Shown: positions 1 through 11,282 of the stretch, in pieces
How the letters are laid out: each line of letters starts with the position of its first letter
Position numbering within the stretch: position 1 is the stretch's first letter
DNA from: Siphonodentalium dalli
Lineage: Eukaryota > Mollusca > Scaphopoda > Gadilida > Siphonodentaliidae
Length of the DNA stretch: 64,000 nt
Reading direction: 5' to 3'
NCBI GenBank assembly: GCA_032622095.1
Contig: CP136065.1
Location: forward strand, 157,053,577-157,117,576
Position numbers and translations under genes: made by a program
The notes under the pieces: generated by a model
What the model was told of the DNA's origin: nothing
The model's database searches: none
Seen by the model: the letters and a program-made list of their open reading frames with translations, nothing else

Positions 1-8
1 GTAAAACG

Positions 9-258
9 GGTCGTCAGTCTCCCTGTCCCCCTAAAATCTTCTATAATTCTGAAAAAATTGTCAACTCAGCCAAAATATGCCCCGGTATATGTTATAGGGC
101 ATTCAATTTTCTTTCGTTTGATATATACCTTGACGAAGTCTATTTAAGAGAAGTCGACATGTCGTACGGGGAATTCGCAAGTTCGGCAATTGCGATCGTA
201 ATAATTGAATTGGTATCCGTGTATAATCACTACTTACCGGACAGGGAAACTGACGACC
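9..258. repeat. Short inverted-repeat element (MITE-like)
   Basis: A 20-base arm at 9-28 (starts GGTCGTCAGT) is repeated inverted at 239-258 with one mismatch, giving a 250 bp unit with terminal inverted repeats. No coding capacity. The left end is only 8 bases from the window edge, so a target duplication cannot be checked. Confidence 0.55.
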
Positions 259-1334
259 GCTTTTCGTCGGTATGTTTTGCTAGTTTTCGATACGATATCT
301 CGACTTCCCTTCGTTTGATACTATCGAATCATACATTAAAAAAAGGAAACGCCATGTCCAATTAGACACAATGAAATATATTGTGACTGATAAGAAAGAT
401 TTTCAAACGCAATTGCACAAAATTAAACTCTCATTATAGCGAATTCCAAAGATACAAATTTACGTAATAAATCGCGCCAGCCACCTGAGCCCGTGCCTAC
501 TTATTTAAAAAATTAAATAAAAAATATATAAATATAACTTTAAATCGGCCTGACTTCGACAAAGTCTTCTGGTCCCAAGCCCAGATAAAGACTGAGGGAA
601 TAAAGTGAAACAAAGTCAAAACAACTCAGTAATGTGTATATAATTAACAAAGAGACAGAGTAAGCGCTATAGTCATCTAAGTTGGAAATAACACCAAATA
701 CACATAGAATGGACCCCCACAAATTTCCCACAAACCCAATTTCACCCTTCTATTCCGCTTTTTGGACCTGTGTTCGTTTATGTTCGTTGTTTAGTAGGAC
801 CCGAGAAAATATGTTCAGGTTACAAGCAACTGCGCAGAGATTCGAAAGGACAGTAGTCAGTAGTTAGTTTTTTTTATTAAAAGTAAAATATTCGAGATAA
901 AAAATCGAACTAAGGAAGCCCTAATATAGCATATTTTGAATGTTTAGAGTGTGGGAATATACCCAACAATCCACAATAGACCAGAACTTTGTCCATGTTC
1001 CTACATCGCTCGGATGGTCATAATTTAAATTGAGCATATGTTTCGATTCAGTTTTCCACTATAGTATGAATGTGATAACGCGGAATTTCATCAGGGAACG
1101 GCGTAGTAAATACATAATCAGTATATGCCTTTTTAAAACTGTAAATGGCATGACCTATCGAGGTCGACAGCCCCATTTCCATGGTTGTGCACGATACGTG
1201 CCAACTATATATAATTCGGCATATTATATGCCACTGTATTGTATATATTCTGAAACGAAATTTATAGATTCCATCATTTTAAACTGTTTTTTGCATATTT
1301 CATGCAATCATTGTCACATTCGTCGGATTCCAGT
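259..1334. other. AT-rich stretch, nothing recognised
   Basis: Short ORFs occur on both strands but none shows a family motif, sensible codon use or splice context. No repeat element was recognised. Confidence 0.5.
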
Positions 1335-1338
1335 TTAA

Positions 1339-1800
1339 AGGTACTCAATCCGATCAGACGGTCCCCGTACCATCAAGATAGGCCTATACAACAACAACAT
1401 TTCTTCAAAATACGCTTTAGTTATCAGAATCGATTTATTGCAACAAAATAATGTTAGTTAATTTGTTAACCACTGTCAACTATGGTATAAATCTCCAAAA
1501 ACTTGTTATTTATTAACAAAATATGGCCGTATTATCACTAAAGTATCACGAAATTTGACCGTATTACCACTTGATTTTAGAGTTATCCATCTTCATCCGC
1601 AATTTTGTCCGACCCTTCGTTTGACCACGTGTTTCTGTGCCACATATTATTACACATCTCGAGAAATAACAAACTTCAAAAATCTATATCTGATCACTCT
1701 GAGCTTTGATGGGTTGGTTCGTCGACTCGAATCAAATATTTGTTTACCCCCAAAGCCAAAGAAATAGTAATTTAGGAGCATCTGATCGGATTGAGTACAT
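1339..1800. mobile_element. Non-autonomous TTAA-type element, GTACTCAATCCG family
   Basis: The left end is TTAA followed by AGGTACTCAATCCGATC. The right end is GATCGGATTGAGTAC followed by ATTTAG, a decayed version of the expected CCTTTAA. Further copies lie near 17.93, 31.3, 31.8-35.1 and 35.4-35.7 kb, and the best (31,305-31,781) is flanked by TTAA on both sides. TTAA target duplications are typical of the piggyBac superfamily, but no transposase is present, so that assignment is inference. Internal landmarks shared with other copies are CAACAACAACATTT near the left end and GAGTTATCCATCTTCAT in the middle. Confidence 0.7.
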
Positions 1801-1804
1801 TTAG

Positions 1805-2272
1805 ATGTGCATATTATATATCTATGTTAGTCCCAGATATTATGGTATATGATCAGTGTTAAGTGTCAGGCGCACGTTTTGTCAAAATTTCCTGGTATTT
1901 CAAAATGGATTTTCTCAAATCTATTAGGCATATCTTTGTGAAGTTTGGTACAAGAAATTATTGTGACACAATATTTGAGAACCATCGACCAATTGGATAT
2001 TAAAACCTCATTTATAATTATTATACTTTACAATTATGGCATGAAAAATATCTAAAATTTCACTGTTTTCAGGTACGGGACCAAGAACTTCTTTAAAATA
2101 TAAAAAAAAAAGTCAAAAGTGCAGTTCATATATCCATGATATATTATATCTCAAGATCACGAGAGAAGACTTAATTATTCTTTATTTGTGACATGTAATG
2201 ACTATTTTCATTAAGAAAGGCAACTATTCATAATTAATTTACTATATTTGAGGATTTTCATGCCATACCTGT
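1805..2272. other. AT-rich stretch, nothing recognised
   Basis: No ORF of note, no inverted repeat and no array seen. An in-frame TGA at 2,273-2,275 closes the frame just before the next ORF. Confidence 0.5.
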
Positions 2273-2278
2273 TGATCA

Positions 2279-2662
2279 ATGGACAATTGGGCTGAGATGA
2301 GTTGTGGATCATGGGTTCATAACCAAGTTAAAGCTGACCACCATATCTCTGAGCACTGTGGCCTAATTCCTGTTGGTTGCTCCCTGCTTGAGTGGACCAC
2401 ACTGCATATGAACATTTATTTTCATTGGGCTGGACTATTTGTGACTGCTTTATACTTCATAATAATATATGGGGGTATGATGCTATATTATGCAATTCAA
2501 AATCTAACTCAACATTATGATACAAATGAAGCATCCTCTCATGGAGCCAAGACAATACGCTATTTTGTATTGGTGTTTTGTGTGAAATTATTAATTATCC
2601 TAGCAGTCCTTGGTATTCCTAATAAGTGCTCAGATTCTACATACAATGAAGAAGATATGTGA
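2279..2662 (+). CDS. Possible small two-pass membrane protein (127 aa), unrecognised
   Basis: This ORF starts at a true ATG just after an in-frame TGA (2,273-2,275) and ends in TGA. The translation has two hydrophobic stretches long enough to span a membrane: about residues 47-74, rich in I, F, Y, L and G, and about 93-112 (YFVLVFCVKLLIILAV). The N-terminal ~45 residues contain several Cys and His, including CGLIPVGC. No family was recognised. It could be a lineage-specific gene, a retrocopy, an exon of a larger gene or a chance ORF. The balanced composition against AT-rich surroundings is the only argument for coding. Confidence 0.3.
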   Translation: MDNWAEMSCGSWVHNQVKADHHISEHCGLIPVGCSLLEWTTLHMNIYFHWAGLFVTALYFIIIYGGMMLYYAIQNLTQHYDTNEASSHGAKTIRYFVLVFCVKLLIILAVLGIPNKCSDSTYNEEDM

Positions 2663-2764
2663 AATTCAAGATTTTTTGCCAGATAGATCCAGATAAATTC
2701 TTTGTTGAAAATCTCTTGCCATTTTTGGCTGGATTTATGCAAAACGTGCGTCTCCCCCTTAATT

Positions 2765-2920
2765 ACCACTACTGTATACCACAGTACACTATGTACATTA
2801 TAGCTATAGTATAGTACAGTATTAACTAATATGCACCAATCATAGTACCGGCACTCCTGGAACTTTTACCACAGTATGTTGTACCTGGTACTACTATAAT
2901 AGTACCGGTATACAATGGTA
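2765..2920. repeat. GTAC/GTATAC-rich quasi-palindromic patch
   Basis: Short overlapping palindromes (AGTAC, GTATAC, ACCGGTA) and near-repeats of 'accacagta' fill this stretch, giving many possible hairpins. No terminal repeats define an element. Confidence 0.4.
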
Positions 2921-2969
2921 TGAAAGGTTTAGAAATTGGTTTGTCACACCCTGTCTGTTCCAGTCAGAA

Positions 2970-3192
2970 AAAAAACCAAGTATATATCTACTCAGATGCA
3001 GATAACATGGAAATAATTCTACTGGGACAGCTAGGAGCAAGACAGACAAAAATCAAGTATATTTACCCAGAGAACATGGATCAAACTGAATATACTGGTA
3101 CAGGAGCGAGACAGAACAAAACACCAAGTAGATATAATCAGAGAACAGCGAACAAACTGGTTGTATTCGGACAGGAGCGAGACAAACTATAT
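2970..3192 (+). repeat. Diverged ~68 bp minisatellite, about three copies
   Basis: Each unit runs from a CAAGTATATxTAC-like start to a GGAGCGAGACAG-like end (3,037-3,056, 3,103-3,114, 3,173-3,184). Together they hold a 186-codon frame (2,920-3,480) open, but the copies are diverged and the peptide matches no known family. A related segment lies inverted near 8.70-8.80 kb (TTTGACCAAAATTGATATTG against CAATATCAATTTTGGTCAAA). Confidence 0.5.
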
Positions 3193-3480
3193 ACGAGTCA
3201 ATATCAATTTTGGTCAAAATTTATGTCCTCGGTGGATGATGAGAGCATAATGCAACGTGCGGATCCCAACTATTGTTCACAGTGTGCATCTCCATCACTG
3301 TCACAACATGCACACACAAATAAGCGTGATGTTCGGGTATATATGTATGTAATGGGCTCATTAATGGCCAGATTTGACCAAAATGGCCTGTCCCCAGGAA
3401 AAGTTTACAGGCTAAAATCGAAATTTCGATATATTAACTACATGCCACCGAGAAAATCCTCTGGTATATCATTAGTTTAG

Positions 3481-4085
3481 TTCTTGATATGAACTACTGT
3501 CACATATACACCACCCAAGATTGAACTTAACTATGTGAAAATTGCTCAGAAACTTTGTACCTCAGCATTTTGTCTCTCATGTAACGAAGTGCTATTTACT
3601 TGACATAATGACGTATCCCTGATATTTATAATCTCCGTATTTTGTGCTCCGTGACGCTGTGTATGTCACAATATCGGAAACACATGTCGTCTGAATCAAA
3701 AAACAACTTGCGATAACACAATTATATAATAGGTAGGTTGACCCCCTCGCGTACTTTTCAAAGTCGTCTTTTAAATAACGCATGTTTGTTCGCTATAACA
3801 TATGTATAATTATGTTTCAAATAAATGTTTCCGAAGCCACTGTGGTGTATTTTATACTTCCCTATTTTCGCCATACTGGAGGGAGAACTCATTGAATGCC
3901 GTGACCAGAATGGTCTGTACATCTCTACTGTAACGTTCTCTGTTGTAACAGGCCAAAACGTTACAGGAGAGACCAATGCTGTAACGAAAGGGGAAGGATG
4001 CTGTTTACAGAGGCTGTTTGTGCGTGAACACATGCAACACCAAGCTGAAATATCTAGAGGGTGTAACTGGGGTCTTGTTCTTCTT
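3481..4085. other. Intergenic stretch, nothing recognised
   Basis: A 106-codon ORF (3,825-4,145, +) crosses the end of this stretch. It has a hydrophobic N-terminus (residues 7-19) but no recognisable domain and is not called as a gene. Confidence 0.4.
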
Positions 4086-4089
4086 TCAG

Positions 4090-5260
4090 ATTACAAAATG
4101 TGTTTGATTTGGAAAATATTATCATTTTCGTGCGTCGATGTTTAGAATTTTCGTTACATGAAAGATATGTTTATGTTACATTAAAGATGTTCTTATGTGG
4201 TAAGTCGATTTTGTATTTCATGTGATTGTTATGAAACCATGATAGCCGAGAGAAAACATCAATTATAACGAGACTGCTACTTTTGATTAGTTATTCCTTC
4301 GGTTGCAACATGATTCCGTGTACGATCTAACTCAAATCGAGTGGTCGTTACAGTAAATACAACAATTGTTATCCAGAGGACATGCCTGTGGCATTTAATA
4401 ATTTTTCTCTTTTCTTTGCCGCGGAAATATATCACACGATATACATAATATTTAAATTGTTATGTTTGTCTTTCAACTCGAACTATTTTTCTGGTTTGGA
4501 TAATAGTGACCTTTCTAGTGTTAAATTTGGGAAATTAGTGTTACACGAGGGATATATGTATGTTGTAGTAAGGATATTGATACGTTGTGAGTTGATTATG
4601 CGTTAGGGTGACGTCTTTTAAACAATATGGCCATGGGGTAATATGTATTATAATGAGTTCGCTAAGTTATAATAATCACGCGTGCCAATTCCTTCACGAT
4701 ATCATGTACGCTCTTCTGAAAGCATGTGTCCGTTACATTAAATACATCCAATGCTATGTGTACGATCTGCCTGAGTTTCCTGATGCCTTAAAGTTTCAAG
4801 TGTGCCGGGAAATATATCACATGATGTGCCAATGATTGAGCAATACTTTATTTATCATTCACCTAGCAATAGTTCTCTGATTTTAAAAATATTACGTTTT
4901 CTAGCGTTGAGGTTTTGGCTTTATTGTTACACGAAAGATATTGTTGTTAGGTTAGGTGTGTTCGTGTACGTTATGTCGATATTTTGTTTCACGGAAGGCT
5001 TCCGAACTACGACAATAGGAAGTAAATATATATTATAATGCTTTTCGTTAGTTATATTAGTCGTGTGTGTTCATTGTGTGCACGATCGAACACAACTTGA
5101 GTGGTTGTTACAGAATACAGCCAGTGTTATTGGAAGGACATGTTCTTGTAAAGTGTTACAACATATTGTCCCATATAGTAATGAATTGTGTCACGAACAT
5201 TGAAAACAGTTAGCGGAACTATGTGGATTCATCAATTGAAGTCGGTTACACCACTGAACA
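4090..5260 (+). repeat. Three diverged tandem units of ~385 bp
   Basis: Corresponding landmarks recur at about 385 bp spacing: a TTACAYGAAAGATAT-like word near 4,155, 4,537 and 4,926, and GAAATATATCACA at 4,424 and 4,809. A CGATC(T/G)AACxCAA…GAGTGGT block followed by GTTACAG recurs at 4,323 and 5,085. Units are well diverged, so this is an old duplication. Frames are broken in all units. Confidence 0.55.
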
Positions 5261-5270
5261 TTTATTTCAG

Positions 5271-5526
5271 ATATACTAGCTGTGAATGTGAAAGTGCACG
5301 AGAGTGGTATTGGTAAGGGTCGTGCATTTAAAACTGCTAATTTTGAAAGCCAGGTGAGCGAGACAGGTGGTAAAGGGGAACAGGATGCAGAAGTTAGTGT
5401 TGAAGATAGGGGTGAATCAGTAAGAGTTGCGCCTTGCGTTGAAGTTATTTGTGAGAATAAGATATATGTGATTGATGAGAGCGACAAAGTTGCCGAGAAT
5501 GTAGTTGTGCAAGTTGCAAATAAATT
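5271..5526 (+). other. Candidate exon start / acidic coding remnant
   Basis: A pyrimidine-leaning tract ending in AG (TTTATTTCAG, ending at 5,270) precedes an open frame of mixed, Glu/Val/Lys-rich composition (for example VSVEDRGESVRVAPCVEVIC and IYVIDESDKVAENVVV). It resembles real protein sequence more than the rest of the 261-codon frame, which from about 5,527 is translated palindrome repeat. Composition resembles the acidic repeat at 6.4-7.3 kb, so both may be remnants of one gene split by the palindrome array. No family recognised. Confidence 0.3.
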
Positions 5527-6360
5527 CGCATTATGGAGATATCTCTTCGGTTTCAAGGAGATATCTGCTTGGAATATGGAGATATCTCCTCGGAAATATT
5601 TCCAAGGAGATATCACCTTGAAACCGAGGAGATATCTCCATAATGCGAGCAGATATCTGCTTGGATCCAAGGAGATATCTCCTTGGATCCAAGCAGATAT
5701 TTGCTCGCACAATGGAGATATCTCCTTGAAATATGTTCAAGGAGATATCTCCTTGGATCCAAGCAGATATATGCTCGTATTATGGAGATATCTGCTTGAA
5801 AAATATTTCAAGGAGATATCTCCATATTCCGAGCAGATATCTGCTTGTATGTATTTCGAAAAAATGGAAAAAAACGTATATGTACTGACTACTGTGAATA
5901 AATCATTAATATTTCATGGCCGCGGTTTTCAAGGAGATATCTCCATAATCCAAGCAGATATCTGCTTGGAATATTTTCAAGGAAATATCTGCTTGGAATA
6001 TGGAGATATCTCCTTGGGTCCAAGGAGATATCACGTTGAAAACTATTTCAAGGAGATATCTCCATAATCCGAGTAGATCTCTGCTTGGATTATGGAGATA
6101 TCTCCTCAGTTTCAAGGAGATATCTCGTTGGAAATATTTCAAGCAGATAACTCGTAGTTGCGATGAGATATCTCCTAGGATCCAAGGAGATATCTCCATA
6201 ATCCAAGCAGATATCTCCTTGGATCCAATGAGATATCTCCATAATGGACCATATTCCAAGCAGATATATATGCTAGGAATTGCAATTCCAAGGAGATATC
6301 TCCTCGAAACCGAGGAGATATCTCCGAATTACGAGATATCTCCGAAAACGAATATTTGCA
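5514..6360. repeat. Dense array of GATATC palindromes
   Basis: About 26 GATATC cores occur in ~830 bp, mostly as GGAGATATCTCC or CAGATATCTGC. They are joined by short linkers that are themselves palindromic or near-palindromic (TTGGATCCAA, AATATTTCAAGG, CATAATCCAAG). Because units are self-complementary, both strands translate into similar peptides (GDISL, RYLLG, KEISP), which keeps several frames open on each strand; these ORFs are by-products. The array edges carry a short inverted repeat (TTGCAAATAAATTCG at 5,514-5,528; CGAATATTTGCA at 6,349-6,360), which suggests a bounded element. Confidence 0.85.
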
Positions 6361-6379
6361 GGGATGGCGCCCCATATGT

Positions 6380-7310
6380 GAAGGCATGTATGTGATGGAA
6401 GTAGGATTGCAAGGGGTGAAGAGATACGCGAAGAGGTTGAGCAAGGTGGTAGCGTGGTTAATGAATGTCGTGAGTCGAGCGGTGTGCTGGTAGATGTGGG
6501 GATTGAGGGTGAGAAGATGGAGGTTGAGGAACGAGGTAGCGTGGTTAATGAATGTTGTGAGTCGAGTGGACGTGTGCTGGTAGATGTGGCTGTGAGGGAT
6601 CCGTAAATATGCGAGGAGACATGTGATGAGATAGTGGTCGAACAAGGTGGTAGCGTGGTTAATGAATGTTCTGAGTCGAGTGGTGTGCTGGTAGATGTGG
6701 TTGTGGGGAGTCGGGAGATATGTGAGGAGATATATGTGAGGAGATGGAGGCTGAGGAATGTGGTAGCGTGGTTAATGCATGTTGTGAGTCGAGCGATGTG
6801 GTCGTTGAGGGTGAGGAGATATGCACGATTGCGGAGGCAGATCCAGTTTGTAGCGAGATTAGCGCGTTTGAGTTTGATGTTGCAGCGGAAGTGGTTGTGG
6901 GTGGTGAGGAGATATATATGTGAGGAGGTGGAGGTCGAGCAAGGTAGCGTGGTCAGTGAAAGTTGTGAGCAGAGTGGTATGCGCGTCGATGTGACTGTTG
7001 TTGATGAGAACATAGTTGATGGAAGCTGGGTTGAACACGGTTATTGCAAGAATTATGAGTCGAGCATGCACCAAGGTTGACATGTAGAGGTTGCCGCGGA
7101 AATACGGGGCGAGCAGATATGTAAGAAGACGGTGGTTGAGCAAGGTGGTATATCGTGGTTAACGAATGCGGCGTGCAGGATGCGGGTGTAGTTTTTGGAG
7201 ATGGGGAGATATGTGAGGAGATGAAGGTTGAGAAAGGTAGAGGCGTGGTTGTAGAGGTAGGTCCGAGGAGTGAGTGTTGTGCGAATGGAAAGGCAGATTT
7301 TTTAATTTAT
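6380..7310 (+). repeat. Degenerate acidic-peptide minisatellite
   Basis: A block reading GTGGTTAATGAATGTTGTGA, then gtcgagtgg and gtgctggtagatgtg, recurs at about 6,455, 6,541, 6,655 and 6,768, with weaker copies near 6,950 and 7,157. In the best frame each unit encodes a peptide like GSVVNECxESSGVLVDV followed by GEEICEE-like acidic residues. Stops and frameshifts interrupt the frame, so no intact product is called. The composition matches the frame just before the palindrome array. Confidence 0.55.
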
Positions 7311-9008
7311 CTCAACCGAGCACAAAGCTAAACGAGACAGGTATATACGAAAGGGATTCAAATATACAATGTGTGCTAATTTATATGTATCCGGATAATC
7401 CCATAGCATATCCATGTCGTACGTTACTCGAATCTATCACAATAGTTTAACCTACACACAATATTCTTTATCCTTACATATTGTCCAGTACGCGGGCACC
7501 TCTTCACCACATAGTTGTATTATATTTAAACACAAACGAATGTTAGTGTACGTTCATATTATTTCATCTGATAAAGCAAGGGATATAGTGTTCACCCGAC
7601 TTTAACCAATGTCTATCGTGTAACGACAATTCATTCACTATGGTATTCAGTTAACAATATTCGTTATACCATATGTGTACTAAATGTGTAAAAAAACAGT
7701 TGGGCATTTATTATGAAAAGAAATTCCACAAATTGAACCTCGTTTTATATAATAGCCTGTATATATGCTACGCGCCTTTTTTTGTCAATCGTGTAATCTT
7801 TACTGTAACGCACATCATATATTGATATAGAAATACGCGTCAGAAAACATCATTAAGTATTTGGGACATGAATTCTCGCCATAATATTGAATTTGCACTG
7901 ATGCCAGTACATGATTATGATACATATATGTATACAAATGACATTTCGCATATCTGTATCAGTTGTGTAACGTTCTGGTCCTTGCTGTAACAAAGCCTAT
8001 TCATACATCGTATACCAAACGTCAGATACCCTGATTGTGTAGTTCGTCGCTGTATTATTTTTATGAATAACAGGTTTTATCATCTTGTTAGCATATTTCG
8101 TAACTCTGGATTTCGACATGACTTTTATACAGAAATTTATCAGATATTGTCCACCCCGTAGAAATATGTGTATTTCGTGTTGCGCTGAAGTCCGTCGTGT
8201 AACACATTTTATTTTGTCATCTATAAATGAAACGTTATATATTTCAATTCCAGTTTTGTTCAATATTTGGTGGACAAGGAGTGTCCAATTCAATATTATG
8301 TTAGAAAGTGTGTGACATTTGATTATCTTGATTTAATAAAGTTTAATGTTGTGTTGAAATTAAATTTTTCTGAGAAAAATGTGTTCAATTGCGGCCCCCA
8401 TTGAAAACAAGCTATACAAAGGGTAAATGTTTTCTCGATCTATGCATTGCCGGTCAATACTCAATTCGGATCAAAAAGTACTCCTATATCTCTATTCTGA
8501 AAAATGATATACCAGATGATAATACTGTTACAGAAGAGACATAATTTCATGACATCCACCATTCATAGCATCATAAAATATCAGTGCTGGATGTTTAAGC
8601 TCGAACATCAGTCGTTTCTTCCAGTTCAATAGCTATATATCTCGAAATGATAACAACTTTCCCCATTATCGGAACTAAATAAATGCCATGTGGCATATCT
8701 GTAATTTTGACCAAAATTGATATTGACTCATACATGTACTTTGTTTTTGTTTCTGTCTTGGCTTGTCCCAGGACTTATTACTGGGACAAAAATCTGTTTT
8801 CTGTTGGCCACGTGTCTTGCCATATATGGTAGGCTATACAACAATACACACGAAGAGCTTAACCCAAGCGAAATCAGTTGCACTCTATTTTAATTAAAAA
8901 AATATTGGTACACCTAATACCTAATTACCTAAGTTATAATACCTAACAAGCAATTTACTTACGACAATTGTCACAATTCATACCGACTCACGATTTATAA
9001 CTATTATA
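7311..9008. other. AT-rich stretch, little recognised
   Basis: Scattered TGTAACG words recall the 4-5 kb repeats. A segment near 8,700-8,800 is an inverted relative of the 3.0-3.2 kb minisatellite. No gene, array or bounded element was identified. Confidence 0.45.
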
Positions 9009-9378
9009 TAGTACCGTATACTATAAGCACTTTTTGCCACTGAAGGGGTCACTCTAACCAAAAAAAGTGCTGAAGAGTACACACGATTTGAAAATGTGCT
9101 GAAGGGTACACAGGGTTTGAAATGCCGTTCTAAATTACGTTTAGTTTTCGTATCTGTCATGATTTCTGTTAGAGAATAATTGTTTACGTTCCAACGAACA
9201 TTAAAATGAACTGAAAACAAACTGCTAATGGACACCATACTTTCAGAAACACAGTTTAAGTAACGATGTTAGTGGCGATCACAAACCATGTGTACCCTTC
9301 AGTACATTTTCAAACCTGTGTACCCTTCAACACTTTGTTTTGGTGAGAGCGACCCCTTCAGCCTTAGTACCAGTAGCT
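9009..9378. mobile_element. Inverted-repeat element with repeated arms
   Basis: The left arm 9,039-9,117 (ACTGAAGGGGTCACTCTAACC, then two copies of GTGCTGAAGxGTACAC) is repeated inverted at 9,288-9,362 (GTGTACCCTTCA twice, then GAGAGCGACCCCTTCAG). The ~170 bp spacer has no coding potential. The ends lie in GTACC/GGTAC-like sequence at about 9,009 and 9,378; no target duplication was resolved. Confidence 0.6.
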
Positions 9379-9661
9379 AATGTACTAGATTTTTTACAGG
9401 GAAATCTGAACGTGGCTTATGCTGTTTGTGAACTTACGTTTGCACGATAACCTCCATGTGGAATATCAAACAAGTAGGCCTATATGTAAATATGTTTAAC
9501 TGAAAAAGGCCCCCCCCCCCCCAAAAATATAATCAAATCCCTCTTTTATAATTGTAAACAATTTTTCCTTCATTAGAACAAAGCAGAATACGATTTTGTT
9601 AAATAATTTTTTTCATATTGTTGTTGCAACTGGAGGTTTGGAACCCTGAATACATGTTTAA

Positions 9662-10244
9662 AGGGGTACTGTACGCCATTTTCATTAAATTTCCGATGAC
9701 AACAACGATCTAATATCGATAATATATAGAAACATAAGTAATTTGAGTCGAAGATGTATTCTGTAAACGCTCAGGTTAATAGGCTATCTTAAAATTTAAT
9801 AATTTAAAAGTTAATAATTTGATATAAATTGAATTTATGACTGGAGCCATAAAATGGCGTCAATTAAATTACGAATTACCGTAATCAAAAACAGTAATTG
9901 AGGGATACTGGATTGTTAAACCGATCGCACACACGATCGCTTAAAATATTATGATGATACGGGGAGAACACTCAAGCCACTCACTGACTAGCGACGATAC
10001 AATAACTTAAATGATTATATGGGACTAGTATGCATATAATATAACTTTTATTTGATTCATTTGGTTGAAAACTTTACAAAAATTACTCGACAACGACAAT
10101 TTGTATTTTTGCATTCCGGTAAATTTGTCATCCGTAACATGACTTCGTACTCAACAGACTTTCAAATAATGGAAAAATTGTTACCTTATTCTCCGACTCG
10201 GAGACTATAGAAACCAACAACAACATTTGGCGTACAGTACCCCT
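9662..10244. mobile_element. TTAA-flanked MITE, 583 bp
   Basis: The ends are AGGGGTACTGTACGCCA and TGGCGTACAGTACCCCT, a perfect 17 bp inverted repeat, flanked by TTAA at 9,658-9,661 and 10,245-10,248. The interior is AT-rich with no ORF. The TTAA duplication and AGG…CCT ends resemble the GTACTCAATCCG family elsewhere in the window, but the interiors differ. Confidence 0.8.
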
Positions 10245-10248
10245 TTAA

Positions 10249-10790
10249 TGGATGAACAATTATTTGAATGCATTACCAGGAATAGTGCAAACATCCGGCT
10301 TTCAACATTACATAGTAAGCACCACGGGGCATGTTCCGCCCCTAATGGGGTTTTAAACGTTCTGAGTTGTGCATAACACTTAATCCTTACTAAATGTAGA
10401 CTGTACTTTCAGAAGAAATAAAAACCTATTATGATGAACCTGCAGAGGGTATAGAGCTATATGGTCACTTAGGCAATGTCATCACAGCTGCAACTTTGAT
10501 GGACCGACTCACCGTTATTATCCATTGTTGCTGCTCCGGCGTTGCGTTTAAAACTGATGGGGATCCTTCTAGCCTGATATGTACAATGCCACAATGCATT
10601 GATTTAATATATTTTAACATAACCGAATAAAGGAACGATGACGTATAAGCCTATCCGGAGGTATCTATATATTATACAGCTGTACATTATCTTACCAGAC
10701 CACATAGTCAGTCCCTTTACCTTTATACATTCTCTGTACATTCCTCCTGTATTAGGAGAACCGTCAGTGCTGTTGGAGGCTGCATTCGTT
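10249..10790. other. Upstream region of the lectin-like gene
   Basis: No element recognised. It precedes the putative ATG at 10,791. The open frame extends upstream to 10,638, but that extension lacks protein-like composition, and the signal peptide begins at 10,791. A core promoter could not be assigned. Confidence 0.4.
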
Positions 10791-11120
10791 ATGAGCATCT
10801 CAGAGCGATTTTTTCTTAAAATCGCGATCGTCTGGTTAACAGTTACTTTTGTATGCAACTTTGGTGAGGGTAGCGAGATTTTCACGGTTAATGGACAATT
10901 TTCTTGTGGCGTACAGCCACACAATAAGACTATCTGTGCTGCATCAGAAGTTTCCTGCGCTGGAGTTTGTGACGAAGATGCTACATGTCACTCGTTCCAG
11001 TTCGATGAAGCACAGGAGCTGTGTTACATTTTCGAGGGACCAACCACCAAGAAAGAAAGGAGTTTCTCAAAAACTTCGGGTACGCAATACTACGCATTTA
11101 CTAATATTATTTACGCCACA
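10791..11120 (+). CDS. Exon 1: signal peptide plus PAN/apple-like domain
   Basis: From ATG 10,791 the protein opens with a signal peptide (basic residues, then KIAIVWLTVTFVCNF). A Cys-rich domain of ~80 residues follows, with spacing like a PAN/apple fold: FSCGV, TICAASEVSCAGVC, DEDATCHSFQFD, ELCYIF, and a closing SGTQYYAF. PAN domains bind protein or carbohydrate ligands outside the cell. The 3' border is uncertain: exon 2 needs a phase-1 donor, and GGTACGC (11,081), GGTAATT (11,134) and a later GGTGATT fit, while the best-looking donor (GTAAGA after 11,120) is phase 0. A missing small exon in the 4.9 kb intron would also explain this. Confidence 0.65.
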
Positions 11121-11282
11121 TGTGTAAGATGTTTTGGTAATTTTATTTACGAGTGGACCACTGGGCGAATGCATTATGGGTGATTAGGTATTCTCGTACT
11201 TGAGTAAACCGTACCGATAGAGTCACGATAGTCCGACACAGATTAGCACATGTGTTTACGCTACCGGTGTAATTGCATGGGG

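Noticed and set aside
3825-4145. 106-codon + ORF with hydrophobic start
   Set aside because: No cleavable-signal context beyond the hydrophobic run, no domain, and it runs into diverged repeats.
5282-6067. 261-codon + ORF, and overlapping minus ORFs at 5,191-6,645
   Set aside because: From about 5,527 the frames are translated palindrome repeats. Both strands give the same style of peptide, so openness is a by-product of the repeat.
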